64,000 bases of DNA, taken from assembly GCA_018266255.1 (NCBI GenBank), contig JAFEAT010000003.1, positions 1 through 64,000 of the forward strand, written 5' to 3'. The notes under the pieces are model-generated. The model was given only the letters and a program-made list of their open reading frames with translations, searched no databases and had not been told where the DNA came from. Position numbers and translations under genes: made by a program. The stretch comes from Cyanobacteria bacterium SZAS-4. GTDB taxonomy: Bacteria > Cyanobacteriota > Vampirovibrionia > Obscuribacterales > Obscuribacteraceae. Positions 24,439 to 34,200 of this stretch are shown in pieces. Within the stretch, counting starts at the first letter, position 1; every line of letters starts with the position of its first letter.

Positions 24439-25672
24439 CGGAGGAAAGTGAAGCTGAATCAAGAACTGCATCCAACTTTTTCTTGCTGTTAGGTTGGATC
24501 GTTTTGGAGCTGTTGACTGTGTACTGTCTGCCTTTCCAATTTACCTTGGTGCCGCTTAGAACAAGGTAAGCTGCGTGCAGTTGCAATACCGTCACCGTTA
24601 CACCTCCAAATGGTAGCCAGAAGAAGTGCCACCACGTTGTTCCGGCGCGGTGTTCGCCAGTCAGTCTGAACCAGAGTGTCAGGACGAAGAGTTGCGCTAC
24701 GACCAACACCGTCAACGGCATCAGAAGCGGAGAAGGATCAGCCTGCATCCACATTCCAGCTACCATAACTGCTTCGATGAACGGCGTTAACAGAACGAGA
24801 TTGAGTAGCGCAATGATAGCGACAAGATTGATCACGTGACTATCAATGAGTGAATAGAGATTCTTTGTCCAGCCCTGCCACATACTCTCCAAGTCTGTGT
24901 ACATGCGGACACTGTACAGAGTCTTACCATCTGCTACGAGAATTTTGTAGCCTTTCTCTTTAAACACACGTGCTATTGCGTGGTCTTCGACAATCTCATC
25001 ACGCACGCTCTGATGACCTCCGAGAGCGTCGTAGGAGCTGCGTCTGCAGATGATGTACTGTCCGTAGGCATACGCGCGTGCCTTGCGCGGATTGTTGACG
25101 CTGTGGAATGGGTCGCCTAGGACAAAGGAGCTCAACAAAGTGGGCATCACCACTTTTTCCCAGAAGCTGCCCAACTCCTGCATCGGTACAAAGGACATCA
25201 AATCAATTTTGTTTGATATCGAATACGCCACCGCATCTTTGATCGAATTTTTTTCGTGCAGGGTGTCTGCATCAGTAAAGATGTACCAATCGCCCGATGC
25301 ATAGCCTACTGCATGCGCCAGGGCGTTGCATTTGCCTATCCATCCAGACGGCGCATCCTTACCTTGTACGTATTTGACTCGACTGTCGCGCTTGGCGTAA
25401 CCTTCGATGATTTCGCCAGTTCGGTCAGTCGATCGGTCGTCGATGACAATCATTTCGAAATTCGGATAGTCTTGCGCCAGCAATGAATCCAGGCATCTTC
25501 CGATTTTCGCCTCTTCATTGCGCGCTGGAACGAGGATGCTGACAAAGGGCAGATTCTGGTCTGCAATTTTGCATTTTTCCATATTGCGCATGAAGCCGTA
25601 AAAGGCGACTGTGAGCGAAAAAGTCACCAGTATGACGGCAGCATTGAAAAGGACAAAAGTAAAGAAAATCAT
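24425..25672 (-). CDS. Family 2 glycosyltransferase with membrane anchors (CrtQ/HpnB-like)
   Basis: 415 residues. An N-terminal membrane segment (about 3-27) leads to a GT-A domain with VSILVPARNEEAKIGRCLDSLLAQDYPNFEMIVIDDRSTDRT, the acceptor motif GWIGKCNALA, the metal motif DAD and the later VEDHAIARVFKEKGYKI and QGWTKNLY. Three or four C-terminal membrane helices follow. These features match the subgroup with carotenoid glycosyltransferases and hopanoid-associated HpnB. The true acceptor cannot be read from the sequence. The ATG overlaps the stop of the hydroxyacyl-CoA dehydrogenase by four bases, and its own 3' end overlaps the TPR gene, so the three form one operon. Confidence 0.85.
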   Translation of the reverse strand: MIFFTFVLFNAAVILVTFSLTVAFYGFMRNMEKCKIADQNLPFVSILVPARNEEAKIGRCLDSLLAQDYPNFEMIVIDDRSTDRTGEIIEGYAKRDSRVKYVQGKDAPSGWIGKCNALAHAVGYASGDWYIFTDADTLHEKNSIKDAVAYSISNKIDLMSFVPMQELGSFWEKVVMPTLLSSFVLGDPFHSVNNPRKARAYAYGQYIICRRSSYDALGGHQSVRDEIVEDHAIARVFKEKGYKILVADGKTLYSVRMYTDLESMWQGWTKNLYSLIDSHVINLVAIIALLNLVLLTPFIEAVMVAGMWMQADPSPLLMPLTVLVVAQLFVLTLWFRLTGEHRAGTTWWHFFWLPFGGVTVTVLQLHAAYLVLSGTKVNWKGRQYTVNSSKTIQPNSKKKLDAVLDSASLSSDGTD

Positions 25673-26541
25673 CCGGCGTTACCGTATTCGTAAAACCCCT
25701 TACCCGATTTGCGGCCAAAGTGACCAGCTGAGACCAATTGCCTCAAAAGAGGACACGGTCTGTACTTAGGATCCCCGAAGCCCTCATGGAGGGTTTCCAT
25801 AATATGCAAACAAATGTCGAGTCCGATGAAATCAGCCAACGCCAGAGGTCCCATCGGGTGGTTGTATCCGAGTGTCATGCCCAGGTCGATCTCCTGAGGC
25901 GTTGACAGCCCTTCCATAAGAGCGAAGGCTGCCTCGTTGACGAGCACCAGGCCTAGACGAGTAGTAATGAAACCAGGCATGTCTTTTGCCGTGATAATAG
26001 TTTTTCCAAGTTCGTTGCCGAAAGCCTTAACACGCTCGGTCGTTTCGTTGGACGTATCGATTCCTGGAATTAGTTCAAGCAGCTTCATAATGTGAGCCGG
26101 CGAGAAAAAATGCATTCCTATAAATCGGTCGGAGCGTTTGGTTGATGCCGCCAAACTTGTGATCGGCAAAGATGACGTGTTCGAGGCGAATATGGTTTCT
26201 TTCTTGCATATTCCATCGAGCTTGCTGAACAGGTCTCGTTTCGCTTGCAAGTCTTCTGCTATAGCTTCTATGACGAGGTCTGCTTCATTTGCCGCATCGT
26301 GATTTGTTGCGGTTTTGATGCGACTCTTGCACTCGGCTAAAGCTTCCGCCGTGATAAATCCCTTATCTACGGAACTCTTACCAAATTTATCTACTGCGGC
26401 TTCAGCTCTCTTGAGCGATTCCGGAGAGATATCGAATAGTGTTACAGTCGCCTTAGTTTTGGTGGCAATCAAATAGGCTATGGCTGAACCCATAAAGCCG
26501 CTTCCTGCCATGAATACATTCGAGATGGATGCCTGCGCCAT
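25669..26541 (-). CDS. 3-hydroxyacyl-CoA dehydrogenase
   Basis: NAD-dependent oxidation of 3-hydroxyacyl-CoA (or reduction of acetoacetyl-CoA). 290 residues, the usual length of the stand-alone HbdA/PaaH type. The N-terminal Rossmann motif reads GSGFMGSAIAYL (about 11-22). The catalytic His is in GMHFFSPAHIMKLLELI with the Ser/Asn motif SNTSSLPIT before it, and the C-terminal domain has DMPGFITTRLGLVLVNEA and GYNHPMGPLALADFIGLD. The ATG at 26541 follows AAGAGAA and starts the Rossmann fold properly; an upstream extension to 26586 is less likely. First gene of a three-gene operon with the glycosyltransferase and TPR protein. Confidence 0.9.
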   Translation of the reverse strand: MAQASISNVFMAGSGFMGSAIAYLIATKTKATVTLFDISPESLKRAEAAVDKFGKSSVDKGFITAEALAECKSRIKTATNHDAANEADLVIEAIAEDLQAKRDLFSKLDGICKKETIFASNTSSLPITSLAASTKRSDRFIGMHFFSPAHIMKLLELIPGIDTSNETTERVKAFGNELGKTIITAKDMPGFITTRLGLVLVNEAAFALMEGLSTPQEIDLGMTLGYNHPMGPLALADFIGLDICLHIMETLHEGFGDPKYRPCPLLRQLVSAGHFGRKSGKGFYEYGNAG

Positions 26542-26801
26542 AAATTTCTCTTGCCAACTTGAACAATGCACTGGGAGTGTACGCAATCATCCTATCATCC
26601 CAGTTTTTGGCATTTTTTGCGCCGCAACACTATCGGAACTGTCTACCTGTCACTTGTTTCACCTAAATCGCTTGCCATGAGGCGGTTCGAAAGAGTTTCA
26701 TAAGGATTTCTAATTCCCTTTTTATGCCGATTATTTGGTAGCTTTGCAGATGCGTTTCAGACCCTATTGTTGACATACACTTTCATAATCAAGAGTTAGA
26801 C

Positions 26802-28625
26802 ATGTTCAAGAAAATATTAATTGCTAATCGTGGCGAGATAGCAGTACGCGTCATCGCAGCCTGTCGGGAACTTGGAATTCAGACAGTTGCCATCTTTTCT
26901 GATCCTGATCGTGAATCGAGGCACGTTCAATTAGCCGATGAGCAATGGCGCCTTGACGGTCAGCCGGCTCGTGTCTACCTCGACCATGCTCAGATCCTGG
27001 AGATCGCTAAGCAGGCAAAAGTCGACGCCGTGCATCCTGGCTATGGGTTCCTCTCTGAGAACGCTGAATTTGCGCAAGCCTGCCTGGACATAGGTATTAA
27101 ATTTATCGGGCCTGCGCCTGCTGTTATCCGAAGTATGGGATCGAAGGTGGAAGCTCGACGCGCCATGGAAGCTGCCGGCGTTCCTGTCGTTCCTGGAACA
27201 ACCGACCCTGTTACAGATCCACAAGTAGTAAAAAATCTTGCCACCAAATATGGTTATCCGATTGCTATTAAAGCTAGTGCCGGTGGTGGTGGCAGAGGTC
27301 TGAAGGTGGTGCGGACGGAGCAAGAAGTCGAAAATGCCCTTGCTTCAGCCCAGAGAGAAGGTTTGAGCTACTTCGGCAGCAACGAAGTGTATGTTGAAAA
27401 ATATCTGGATGCACCCAGGCACATTGAAGTACAGGTTCTGGGAGATGAGCACGGCAACGTCATCCACCTTGGCGAGCGCGACTGTTCAAGTCAGCGAAGA
27501 CATCAGAAATTGCTGGAAGAATGCCCAGCCGTTAAACTCGGTGAGCAAGTGCGAAAGCGCTTACTTGAAGCCGCTGTCAGAGGTGCTGCTTCGCTCAAAT
27601 ACAGTTCGGCAGGCACTCTGGAGTTTTTAGTCAGTGGCGATGAGTTCTATTTCTTGGAAGTAAATACGAGAGTACAGGTCGAACATCCGATAACCGAACT
27701 GGTGACCGGCGTGGATATCGTCAAGGAGCAGATTCTCGTAGCTGACGGTAGTAAGCTTTCGTTGACCCAAGCTGACGTTGAGTTTCGTGGTCATGCCATC
27801 GAGTTTAGAATTAACGCAGAAGACGCAGTGAAGAACTTTATGCCCAGCCCCGGAGTTGTTCACACATACTCTGAGCCTCGATTGCCATGGACCAGAATAG
27901 ATAGCGCCTGCTATCAGGGTTATCAGATTCTCCCGTTCTACGATTCGTTGCTAGCCAAATTGATCGTCTGGGGACGCACGAGAGAAGAAGCAATTGTGCG
28001 TGGCAAAATTGCCTTGAGCAGCTACGACATAAAAGGAGTTGCGACAACAATTCCGTTTCAGTTAGCAATTTTGGATGATTCGAAATTCCGCGCCGGAGAG
28101 ATGACTACAAAATATGTAGAAGCTGAATTGATAAAGACTTTCATCGCCAAACACCAGGCAGCAGTTGCTGCCGGTACTGCGTCGGCTGAAAAAAAAACAG
28201 CTGATACTGCCAGCACGGAAGTGATCGCCAGCGCACCAAAGACGACGCGTAGCTTTGATGTCGAAGTCAATCAGAGGATTTATAAAGTCGCGGTTACAGA
28301 CACCTCACCGGCTCCGTTGGTGGCGACGAAAGTAGCTGCAGCTGCTGCGACTTCCACACGTGCGATGCCTGAACGAGCGGCCAAAAAATCTTCCAAGAGC
28401 GCTGATTCTGGTGAAGTACGCACTTCTATGAATGGATTGGTCAAAGACATTTTCGTCAAAGTCGGCGATAGCGTCACGGTCGGTCAGAAGATCGCATTGT
28501 TCGAAGCGATGAAGATGGAACAAGAAATTGCGGCTGCCACCGCCGGTAAGGTCACAAGCATTGATGTTAAAGCCGGTGATACTGTCGAAGCAGCGGCGTT
28601 GATTATGGTCATCTCTCCCAACTAA
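26802..28625 (+). CDS. Acyl-CoA carboxylase biotin-carboxylase/biotin-carrier subunit
   Basis: 607 residues combining biotin carboxylase and biotin carrier domains. About 1-450: FKKILIANRGEIAVRVI, VHPGYGFLSENAEFA, the ATP loop KASAGGGGRGLKVV and the catalytic LEVNTRVQVEHPITE. About 535-607: a biotinyl domain with the lysine to be biotinylated in EAMKMEQ. A poorly conserved Ala/Thr/Lys linker joins them. This layout is found in acetyl/propionyl-CoA and methylcrotonyl-CoA carboxylase alpha subunits. No carboxyltransferase gene is near, so the substrate cannot be decided; the adjacent acyl-CoA dehydrogenase gene (divergent) hints at propionate or branched-chain metabolism. AAGAG lies seven bases before the ATG. 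Confidence 0.92.
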   Translation: MFKKILIANRGEIAVRVIAACRELGIQTVAIFSDPDRESRHVQLADEQWRLDGQPARVYLDHAQILEIAKQAKVDAVHPGYGFLSENAEFAQACLDIGIKFIGPAPAVIRSMGSKVEARRAMEAAGVPVVPGTTDPVTDPQVVKNLATKYGYPIAIKASAGGGGRGLKVVRTEQEVENALASAQREGLSYFGSNEVYVEKYLDAPRHIEVQVLGDEHGNVIHLGERDCSSQRRHQKLLEECPAVKLGEQVRKRLLEAAVRGAASLKYSSAGTLEFLVSGDEFYFLEVNTRVQVEHPITELVTGVDIVKEQILVADGSKLSLTQADVEFRGHAIEFRINAEDAVKNFMPSPGVVHTYSEPRLPWTRIDSACYQGYQILPFYDSLLAKLIVWGRTREEAIVRGKIALSSYDIKGVATTIPFQLAILDDSKFRAGEMTTKYVEAELIKTFIAKHQAAVAAGTASAEKKTADTASTEVIASAPKTTRSFDVEVNQRIYKVAVTDTSPAPLVATKVAAAAATSTRAMPERAAKKSSKSADSGEVRTSMNGLVKDIFVKVGDSVTVGQKIALFEAMKMEQEIAAATAGKVTSIDVKAGDTVEAAALIMVISPN

Positions 28626-28706
28626 GGATTATCTCTTCCAGCTAAGGGTCAGCTCTTAATGCCAGTGATCAACAATGCGGACCAGGATTAGCGGATCAGG
28701 ATTAGC
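28611..28706. repeat. Short tandem duplications at and after the carboxylase stop
   Basis: Two imperfect 20-bp copies (ATCTCTCCCAACTAAGG at 28611-28627 and ATCTCTTCCAGCTAAGG at 28631-28647) include the stop codon and its neighbourhood. Further on, GGACCAGGATTAGC (28679-28692) is followed directly by GGATCAGGATTAGC (28693-28706). They look like recent slippage duplications in a non-coding tail. Confidence 0.75.
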
Positions 28707-28759
28707 CCTGTCTGCTTTCGAATCAGCGGTCGTCTACCAATCAAGCGAGTAACTAATCA

Positions 28760-29233
28760 GTGAGAATCGGAACCGGCTACGACGTTCATAAATTTGTCGA
28801 AGGGCGTCCACTGATTATCGGTGGCATCAAGATAGAACATCCGATGGGAATGGAAGGACACTCCGATGGTGATCCCCTGACACATGCAATTATCGATTCC
28901 CTGCTTGGGGCTGCCGCCCTGGGAGACATCGGTCTGCATTTCCCGCCTGGGGATCCATTGTATAAAGGTTCGGATAGTTTGATCCTGCTTGAACATGTTT
29001 ACGAGTTGCTCGTTGCTCGCGGTTACAAGATCGTCAACATCGATTCGACGATAATTTGCCAGTCTCCAAAGATGTCTCCGTATTTCAATCGCATGAGGGA
29101 AACACTGGCTGCTCGTTTGCATTTAGATGTAGATGCTGTGAGCGTTAAGGCGACAACGACTGAAAAGTTAGGTTACCTCGGTCGCGGAGAGGCGATCGCG
29201 GCAGAAGCCGTTGCCCTGATTTCGCGAGATTAG
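28760..29233 (+). CDS. ispF: 2-C-methyl-D-erythritol 2,4-cyclodiphosphate synthase
   Basis: Fifth enzyme of the non-mevalonate (MEP) isoprenoid pathway. 157 residues, the family length. The zinc ligands are present in the opening GTGYDVHKF (D8, H10) and in GHSDGDPLTHAI (His of the zinc site). The phosphate- and nucleotide-binding motifs GDIGLHFPPGDP and KATTTEKLGYLGRGEAIAAEAV are standard. The start is GTG, giving MRIGTGYDVH, which fits the family. It is alone here; ispD and ispE are not in the window. Confidence 0.96.
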   Translation: MRIGTGYDVHKFVEGRPLIIGGIKIEHPMGMEGHSDGDPLTHAIIDSLLGAAALGDIGLHFPPGDPLYKGSDSLILLEHVYELLVARGYKIVNIDSTIICQSPKMSPYFNRMRETLAARLHLDVDAVSVKATTTEKLGYLGRGEAIAAEAVALISRD

Positions 29234-29307
29234 CTGTAGCGTTCGTTGCAAGTTTGGTGAAACGAAAGACGGGTGAGCATACGGCTTTAGCCCTTGATTA
29301 AAAGTTG

Positions 29308-29336
29308 TTGACAATGGTCCGGGCCGCTGTTATATT
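29308..29336 (+). promoter_or_regulatory. Near-consensus sigma70 promoter for the lysozyme-domain gene
   Basis: TTGACA (29308-29313), 17 bp, TATATT (29331-29336). Five of six -10 bases and all six -35 bases match. Transcription would begin near 29343, about 85 bases before the ATG at 29427. This is the best promoter match in the window and suggests strong constitutive expression. Confidence 0.75.
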
Positions 29337-29426
29337 TTTTTGTGCCCTTTCTATACAGCCACTTACCAAGATCCGGTCGCAGCCAGGTTCTCCTGAATCA
29401 CTGCGTCCCAACCCAGGTGATGACAC

Positions 29427-31112
29427 ATGTCGCGACCTCCTGCCGCTGCACTGGAAAATTTCAACGCCCCTCCTGCTGATATTCCGGCGCTTGCTCTTTC
29501 AAATCATGTTTATGGCGATTTGATGCCACGGAACTTCTCGGGCTCTGTTGCTGCACCGGAACTTCCAAACAGCCTTGATTTTTCTCCCAATATTTATCCT
29601 GCCGGCGCAATCGATGCGCTACCTCCGTCCACACCGGAACAGCTGAAACCAATCTTTGATAAGGCTACGGGCGTTACTATCACGAGCGCTGCGGACAATC
29701 AGAAGAGTGGTCAGCAACCGGATTTTTTCCTGGGTGAAGATGGCAAGCTGAGAGCTAATCCAGACAAGAAGACACCTAATAAAGATGGAACGATCAACAT
29801 CGAAGTTCAGTCGAAAAATAAAGCTGATGTAGACGCAAAAAAATTCGCTGATCAAATGCAGAAAGCTGCCATCAAAGACTTGATCAGCTATTTCGCCAAG
29901 AACAACCCTGGAGCCAAGATTCCACAAGATTGGCTGGATCAACTGCAAAAAGAACCTGACTTACCTCCAGCTCCTGTGCCATTGTCCGAACCGGCAGCAC
30001 CTGAAGTACCTACACCTCAACCACAACCTCAAGACCAACCGCAGCCAATTCAACAAGCCCAACCAAGCGATGGTGGTGGTTCGTCTGGCGGAGGCGGTGG
30101 TGGTGGCGGCGGCGGCGGCGGTGGAAGCTACGGCGGCGACGGCGGTGGTGGTGGCGGTGGCGGTGGCGAGCGCAGCATATCCAACGCTGGAAGCGACTCT
30201 GGTAGCGGTCCAAATGTCAATTTGAATGCAAATTCACCAGCTGCCATGCAGATCATGGATTACTTCGTTGAGAAGGGATTGACTAAAGAACAAGCCGCGG
30301 GAATATGCGGAAACTTGCAGTACGAGTCTGGCTTGAACCCTGGTATCACAGAAGCCGGAAATGGTATCGGCTATGGCTTGGCACAATGGAGCTTCGGCCG
30401 CCGCGATGAGTTGAACGCCTTTGCTCAAAGTGAGGGCAAGCCTGTTTCCGACATGAAGGTGCAACTCGATTTCCTCTGGAAGGAAATGAACACAACTGAA
30501 CCCGGAGCACTGGAAGCTTTCAAAGCAAATCCAAACATGAGTGCTGCAGAAGCGTCCAACATTTTCTACGATAAATTTGAACGCCCTGCCTATAATCCCG
30601 AAAACAAAAATAATCGCAGCGAAGCAGCGACTCAGTTCCTGGCTCAGTACGAAAACAATAATGGAAGCCAGGGCGCAGTTGCCGACAACAGCGGCGGTCC
30701 ATCAGGAAACGCACCGGCACCGACAGAATTCAACCAACGATTGGTTGCAGCCATCGAGAAGCAAGATGCAAACATGGCTGGCACTGGATATTGCGCAACA
30801 GCTGTTCAACGGGCTCTGAGCGAATGCGGACTGCCGCAATTCATGGGCTCTGGTAACGGTGGCGAGATGGATAAACCACTGCTCGCGAGCGGTAAGTTCC
30901 AGGAGGTTTCATACGCCGATGCCAAACCTGGTGACATCATCGTCAGGCCGCCAAGCGCCAATCCAAATGACAGCAGTGTCTACGGCGATGTCTCCGTAAT
31001 AACTGCAAGGAACGGAGACAACATCACTCAAACAAACGACGCTACTTACCAGTTCCATAAAGATAACGACCGATACGATAGCAAAGCAACCTTCCTTCGA
31101 TACACCGGCTAA
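29427..31112 (+). CDS. Secreted-type protein with phage-tail-lysozyme domain and C-terminal CHAP-like domain
   Basis: 561 residues. The N-terminal 200 residues are Pro-rich with no clear signal peptide. A Pro/Gln-rich hinge and a glycine run (about 210-250) follow. From about 270 to 410 a phage_tail_lysozyme-like domain is seen (QIMDYFVEKGLTKEQAAGICGNLQYESGLNP...GYGLAQWSF), with the Glu of YESGLNP as likely catalytic acid. The last 110 residues resemble a CHAP-type amidase (GTGYCATAVQRALSECG with a nucleophile-type Cys; PGDIIV). At the position where His is expected the sequence reads YGDVSVIT, so this domain may be inactive. ATG 29427 has AGGTGA six bases upstream and a strong promoter further up. 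No phage genes are nearby, so it is likely a chromosomal peptidoglycan-active protein. Confidence 0.7.
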   Translation: MSRPPAAALENFNAPPADIPALALSNHVYGDLMPRNFSGSVAAPELPNSLDFSPNIYPAGAIDALPPSTPEQLKPIFDKATGVTITSAADNQKSGQQPDFFLGEDGKLRANPDKKTPNKDGTINIEVQSKNKADVDAKKFADQMQKAAIKDLISYFAKNNPGAKIPQDWLDQLQKEPDLPPAPVPLSEPAAPEVPTPQPQPQDQPQPIQQAQPSDGGGSSGGGGGGGGGGGGGSYGGDGGGGGGGGGERSISNAGSDSGSGPNVNLNANSPAAMQIMDYFVEKGLTKEQAAGICGNLQYESGLNPGITEAGNGIGYGLAQWSFGRRDELNAFAQSEGKPVSDMKVQLDFLWKEMNTTEPGALEAFKANPNMSAAEASNIFYDKFERPAYNPENKNNRSEAATQFLAQYENNNGSQGAVADNSGGPSGNAPAPTEFNQRLVAAIEKQDANMAGTGYCATAVQRALSECGLPQFMGSGNGGEMDKPLLASGKFQEVSYADAKPGDIIVRPPSANPNDSSVYGDVSVITARNGDNITQTNDATYQFHKDNDRYDSKATFLRYTG

Positions 31113-31263
31113 TTTACTAAAACCATTTATTTCGACCCCTATCATTCAATTCTAATTTCGCTTTATCCCAATATCGTGGCAACGCTAGCGCATCTGTGCC
31201 GTCTTGAGCGCACATGGCAGCAACCGTTTGGAAACCGTATCCGTCGAAAGATTTCGCACTGAA

Positions 31264-34200
31264 TCAAATATCAGGCGGAGGTGGAACTAATCCGTCGAGA
31301 AATTCTCGAACTGTTTCGATTACTTGGTCAATCGAGTTGATACTCTTCGTCAGATGGGCAGTCAACCCCAGCTTAAGAAGCTGTTTTTGATCGCTATTAA
31401 GGTCCATTGCGCTGTAGACGATCAGGGGTTTGTCTCCATTCGATTCCTCTTTCAAGATGTCTACAACGGCGAATCCATCAGGCGCGGGAATTGAAAGGTC
31501 CAAAATTATGAGGTCGGGATTCGAGTGACGAAATACTTTGATTGCCTCGGCACCATCTTTAGCTTCCAGGCAGCTGACTCCTAGACTGTTAAGCTGCTGA
31601 CTGAGAATCTCTCGCGCCGCTACATCGTCTTCGACAATCAAAACACGAGCTGGACCAATTTTTCTCCTGACTGCGTTAAATGCGTCGTGCAACTTTGATT
31701 CATCAATTGGTTTCTCGACCCAATCGATCAAAGTCGGATACCCACATTTGACGACGCCATCTGGATCTCGACCCGTGACGATCACAACTGGAATATGTCG
31801 TCGTGCATTGTCGGTGCTCAAAGCGGTGAGCAGGTCGAGTCCATCGCCATCTGGTAAAGTCAGGTCGAGTAGAATGACGAGCGGAACGTAGCGCCGCATA
31901 AGGCTTTCTGCTTCCTTTAGACTGCTTGCGCGCACAACCTCAAAACCATCTTGATGCAGATGCTCTTTAAGAACTTCAGCGATGCTGTCATCATCTTCGA
32001 TGATCAAAGCAGGATGGATGTGACTTGCTAACTGCTGCACCTCATCGTCCGGTTGAGACACTGCAGGAAGCTTTGATACTGCGGGCAGTGAGAACCAGAA
32101 GGTGGACCCCTTTCCAACTTCACTGTCTACGCCAATCAGTCCATGGTGCTCTTCTACAATCGCCTTTGTGATCGCTAAACCAAGTCCCGTCCCACCTTTT
32201 TGTCTGCTATCAGACTGGTCGAGTTGCTGAAAGCGAGCGAACAATTTATGTGCTTGCGCGGGCGGAATCCCAGGTCCATTGTCCTTCACAAAGAACTTGA
32301 GTGATGACTCTTCCACATCTTGTTTTACACCGATTAGAACATCTGACCCGGGAGGCGAAAACTTTATGGCGTTTGACACTAGGTTAGTCAGCACTTGAAT
32401 GATTCTGTCCTGGTCGCAGTGGACGACGGCGTTTGTCGGTTGACCGGCTATTAGATCAATATTGAGCGTATGAGCCATTCCCTTCAAACCGTCGATTGTG
32501 CGCTCGACAAGATGATCCGCCTGAACATCTGCTCGCTTCAATTCGATCATGCCAGCTTCGATTTTTTGCAGGTCTAGAATGTCATTGATTAGTCTGATCA
32601 GTCGATCGCACTCCGAGCGAGCAATCTTGACCATCTTCAGAGTCTTCTCGGGAATGGCGCCGGTTAAGCCACCTTCCATCAAACCAAGCGAACCACGAAT
32701 CGATGTTAGCGGAGTGCGAAGCTCATGAGAGACAGTGGAATAAAACTCGCTCACCCGTCTTTCGGCTTCTTTAGTCTGCGTGATATCGCGCGCTTCCGGG
32801 ATGAGCAAAATGACTTTCCCTGACGGGTCTGTCACAGGTTTGATCGACACATCGAAGTCGAACATTTCACCGGTGGAGGATGGATTTCTCGTTTCGAAGC
32901 GAACAAATTCACCACTGGCAGCTTTCTCGACAGCTTGCTTTACAGTCTCTTGCAGAGCTGGATCCCGTGACCACCAAACGGTTTGCCAATACGGCTTGTT
33001 CACGACATCTTCAAGTTTTACACCGGCAAACTCTAGAGCAGATTGATTGGAGTCAAGCAGAATTCCGTCTGGTCGCAGCAAGCCTATGAAACCGAAGGTC
33101 TGGTCGAAAACTGCTCTGAACTTTATTTCCGCTTCTTTTCTCTCTGTGATATCTCGACCTTCTGGTATTAGATATTTTACTTCTCCATCGGAATCAGCCA
33201 CTGGTTTGAGAGAGAAATCTACATAAATGGAAGACCCATTTGGGGCTGGATGATGTGCTTCGAACCGGATGAACTCACCTGCTGCGGCTCTGCGGATGGC
33301 ATCCTTCAGTCGCTCTTTCTGCACTTGGTCGTGCGCCCACCACGGACCCTCCCAGAACGGTTTGTGCAGCACGTCTGCGGCTTCCACTCCCGAAAATTGG
33401 AGCGCCGGTTCATTCGCATCCAGCAAATTACCTTCCGTATCAAGAAATCCGATGAAGCCATAGGTCTGATTGAAGATGGCTCTGAATCTCATTTGTGTGC
33501 GTTGTCGTTCTATCAGTCGACCGATCTCTCGTCCGATGGATTCGAATGTATTGCTCGTGTCCTGGTCCAGTTCGTGTTTACTGTCTGCAAAAAGTTCAAC
33601 CACACCGAGGAAGTTTTTTTCGCTGATTATCGGAAATGCAAATCCGGAGACTAAGCCGCAGTCTTTGGCCAAGTTTTTGCGAGGAAAGTTTTCTTCTTTA
33701 GCCAGATTGACGATGGATACGGCTTGTTGTTTCTCCCAACTTTTTCCGGGCAGGTCCTCTCCTTTGACGAACTTTCGCGACCTGGTTTCTTCTACAAAAG
33801 CGGCATCATTGAGCCAAGGTTCGGAGAAAACGTCAAAACAACGCAGAACATTTTCGTTATCGCTGAGTAGCCACGTCGAGGCACATGCCCAGCCGCCATG
33901 AGCAACAATCAGTCGTTCAATTTTGTTGATCGCTTGATACAAATCCTCTGATTCATTGAGCATTCTGCTGACTGCGTGTTGGAGTGCTAGCGACTTCTGA
34001 GCTTTTTCCCGGCTAGCCGAGTAGATCCATACGATCAGCAAGAGTGCCACCACAAAAAATCCGTTAACTAAATTAATATGATCTTGGGTCTTCTGCGTAT
34101 TAGTGTTCAACGAAGATAATCGCAATTGTAAAAGGCGCTGTTCGACTTGAGCCATGTCTTTTGCTGCGGTTTCTACCGAATTTGCCTTGTCACTACTGGC

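Noticed and set aside
26770..26775. TTGACA as a promoter for the carboxylase gene
   Set aside because: It lies only 27 bases before the ATG and no -10-like hexamer is found at 16-18 bp.
29305..29523. 72-codon frame across the promoter of the lysozyme gene
   Set aside because: It includes the -35/-10 region and overlaps the real gene in another frame; no ribosome-binding site.
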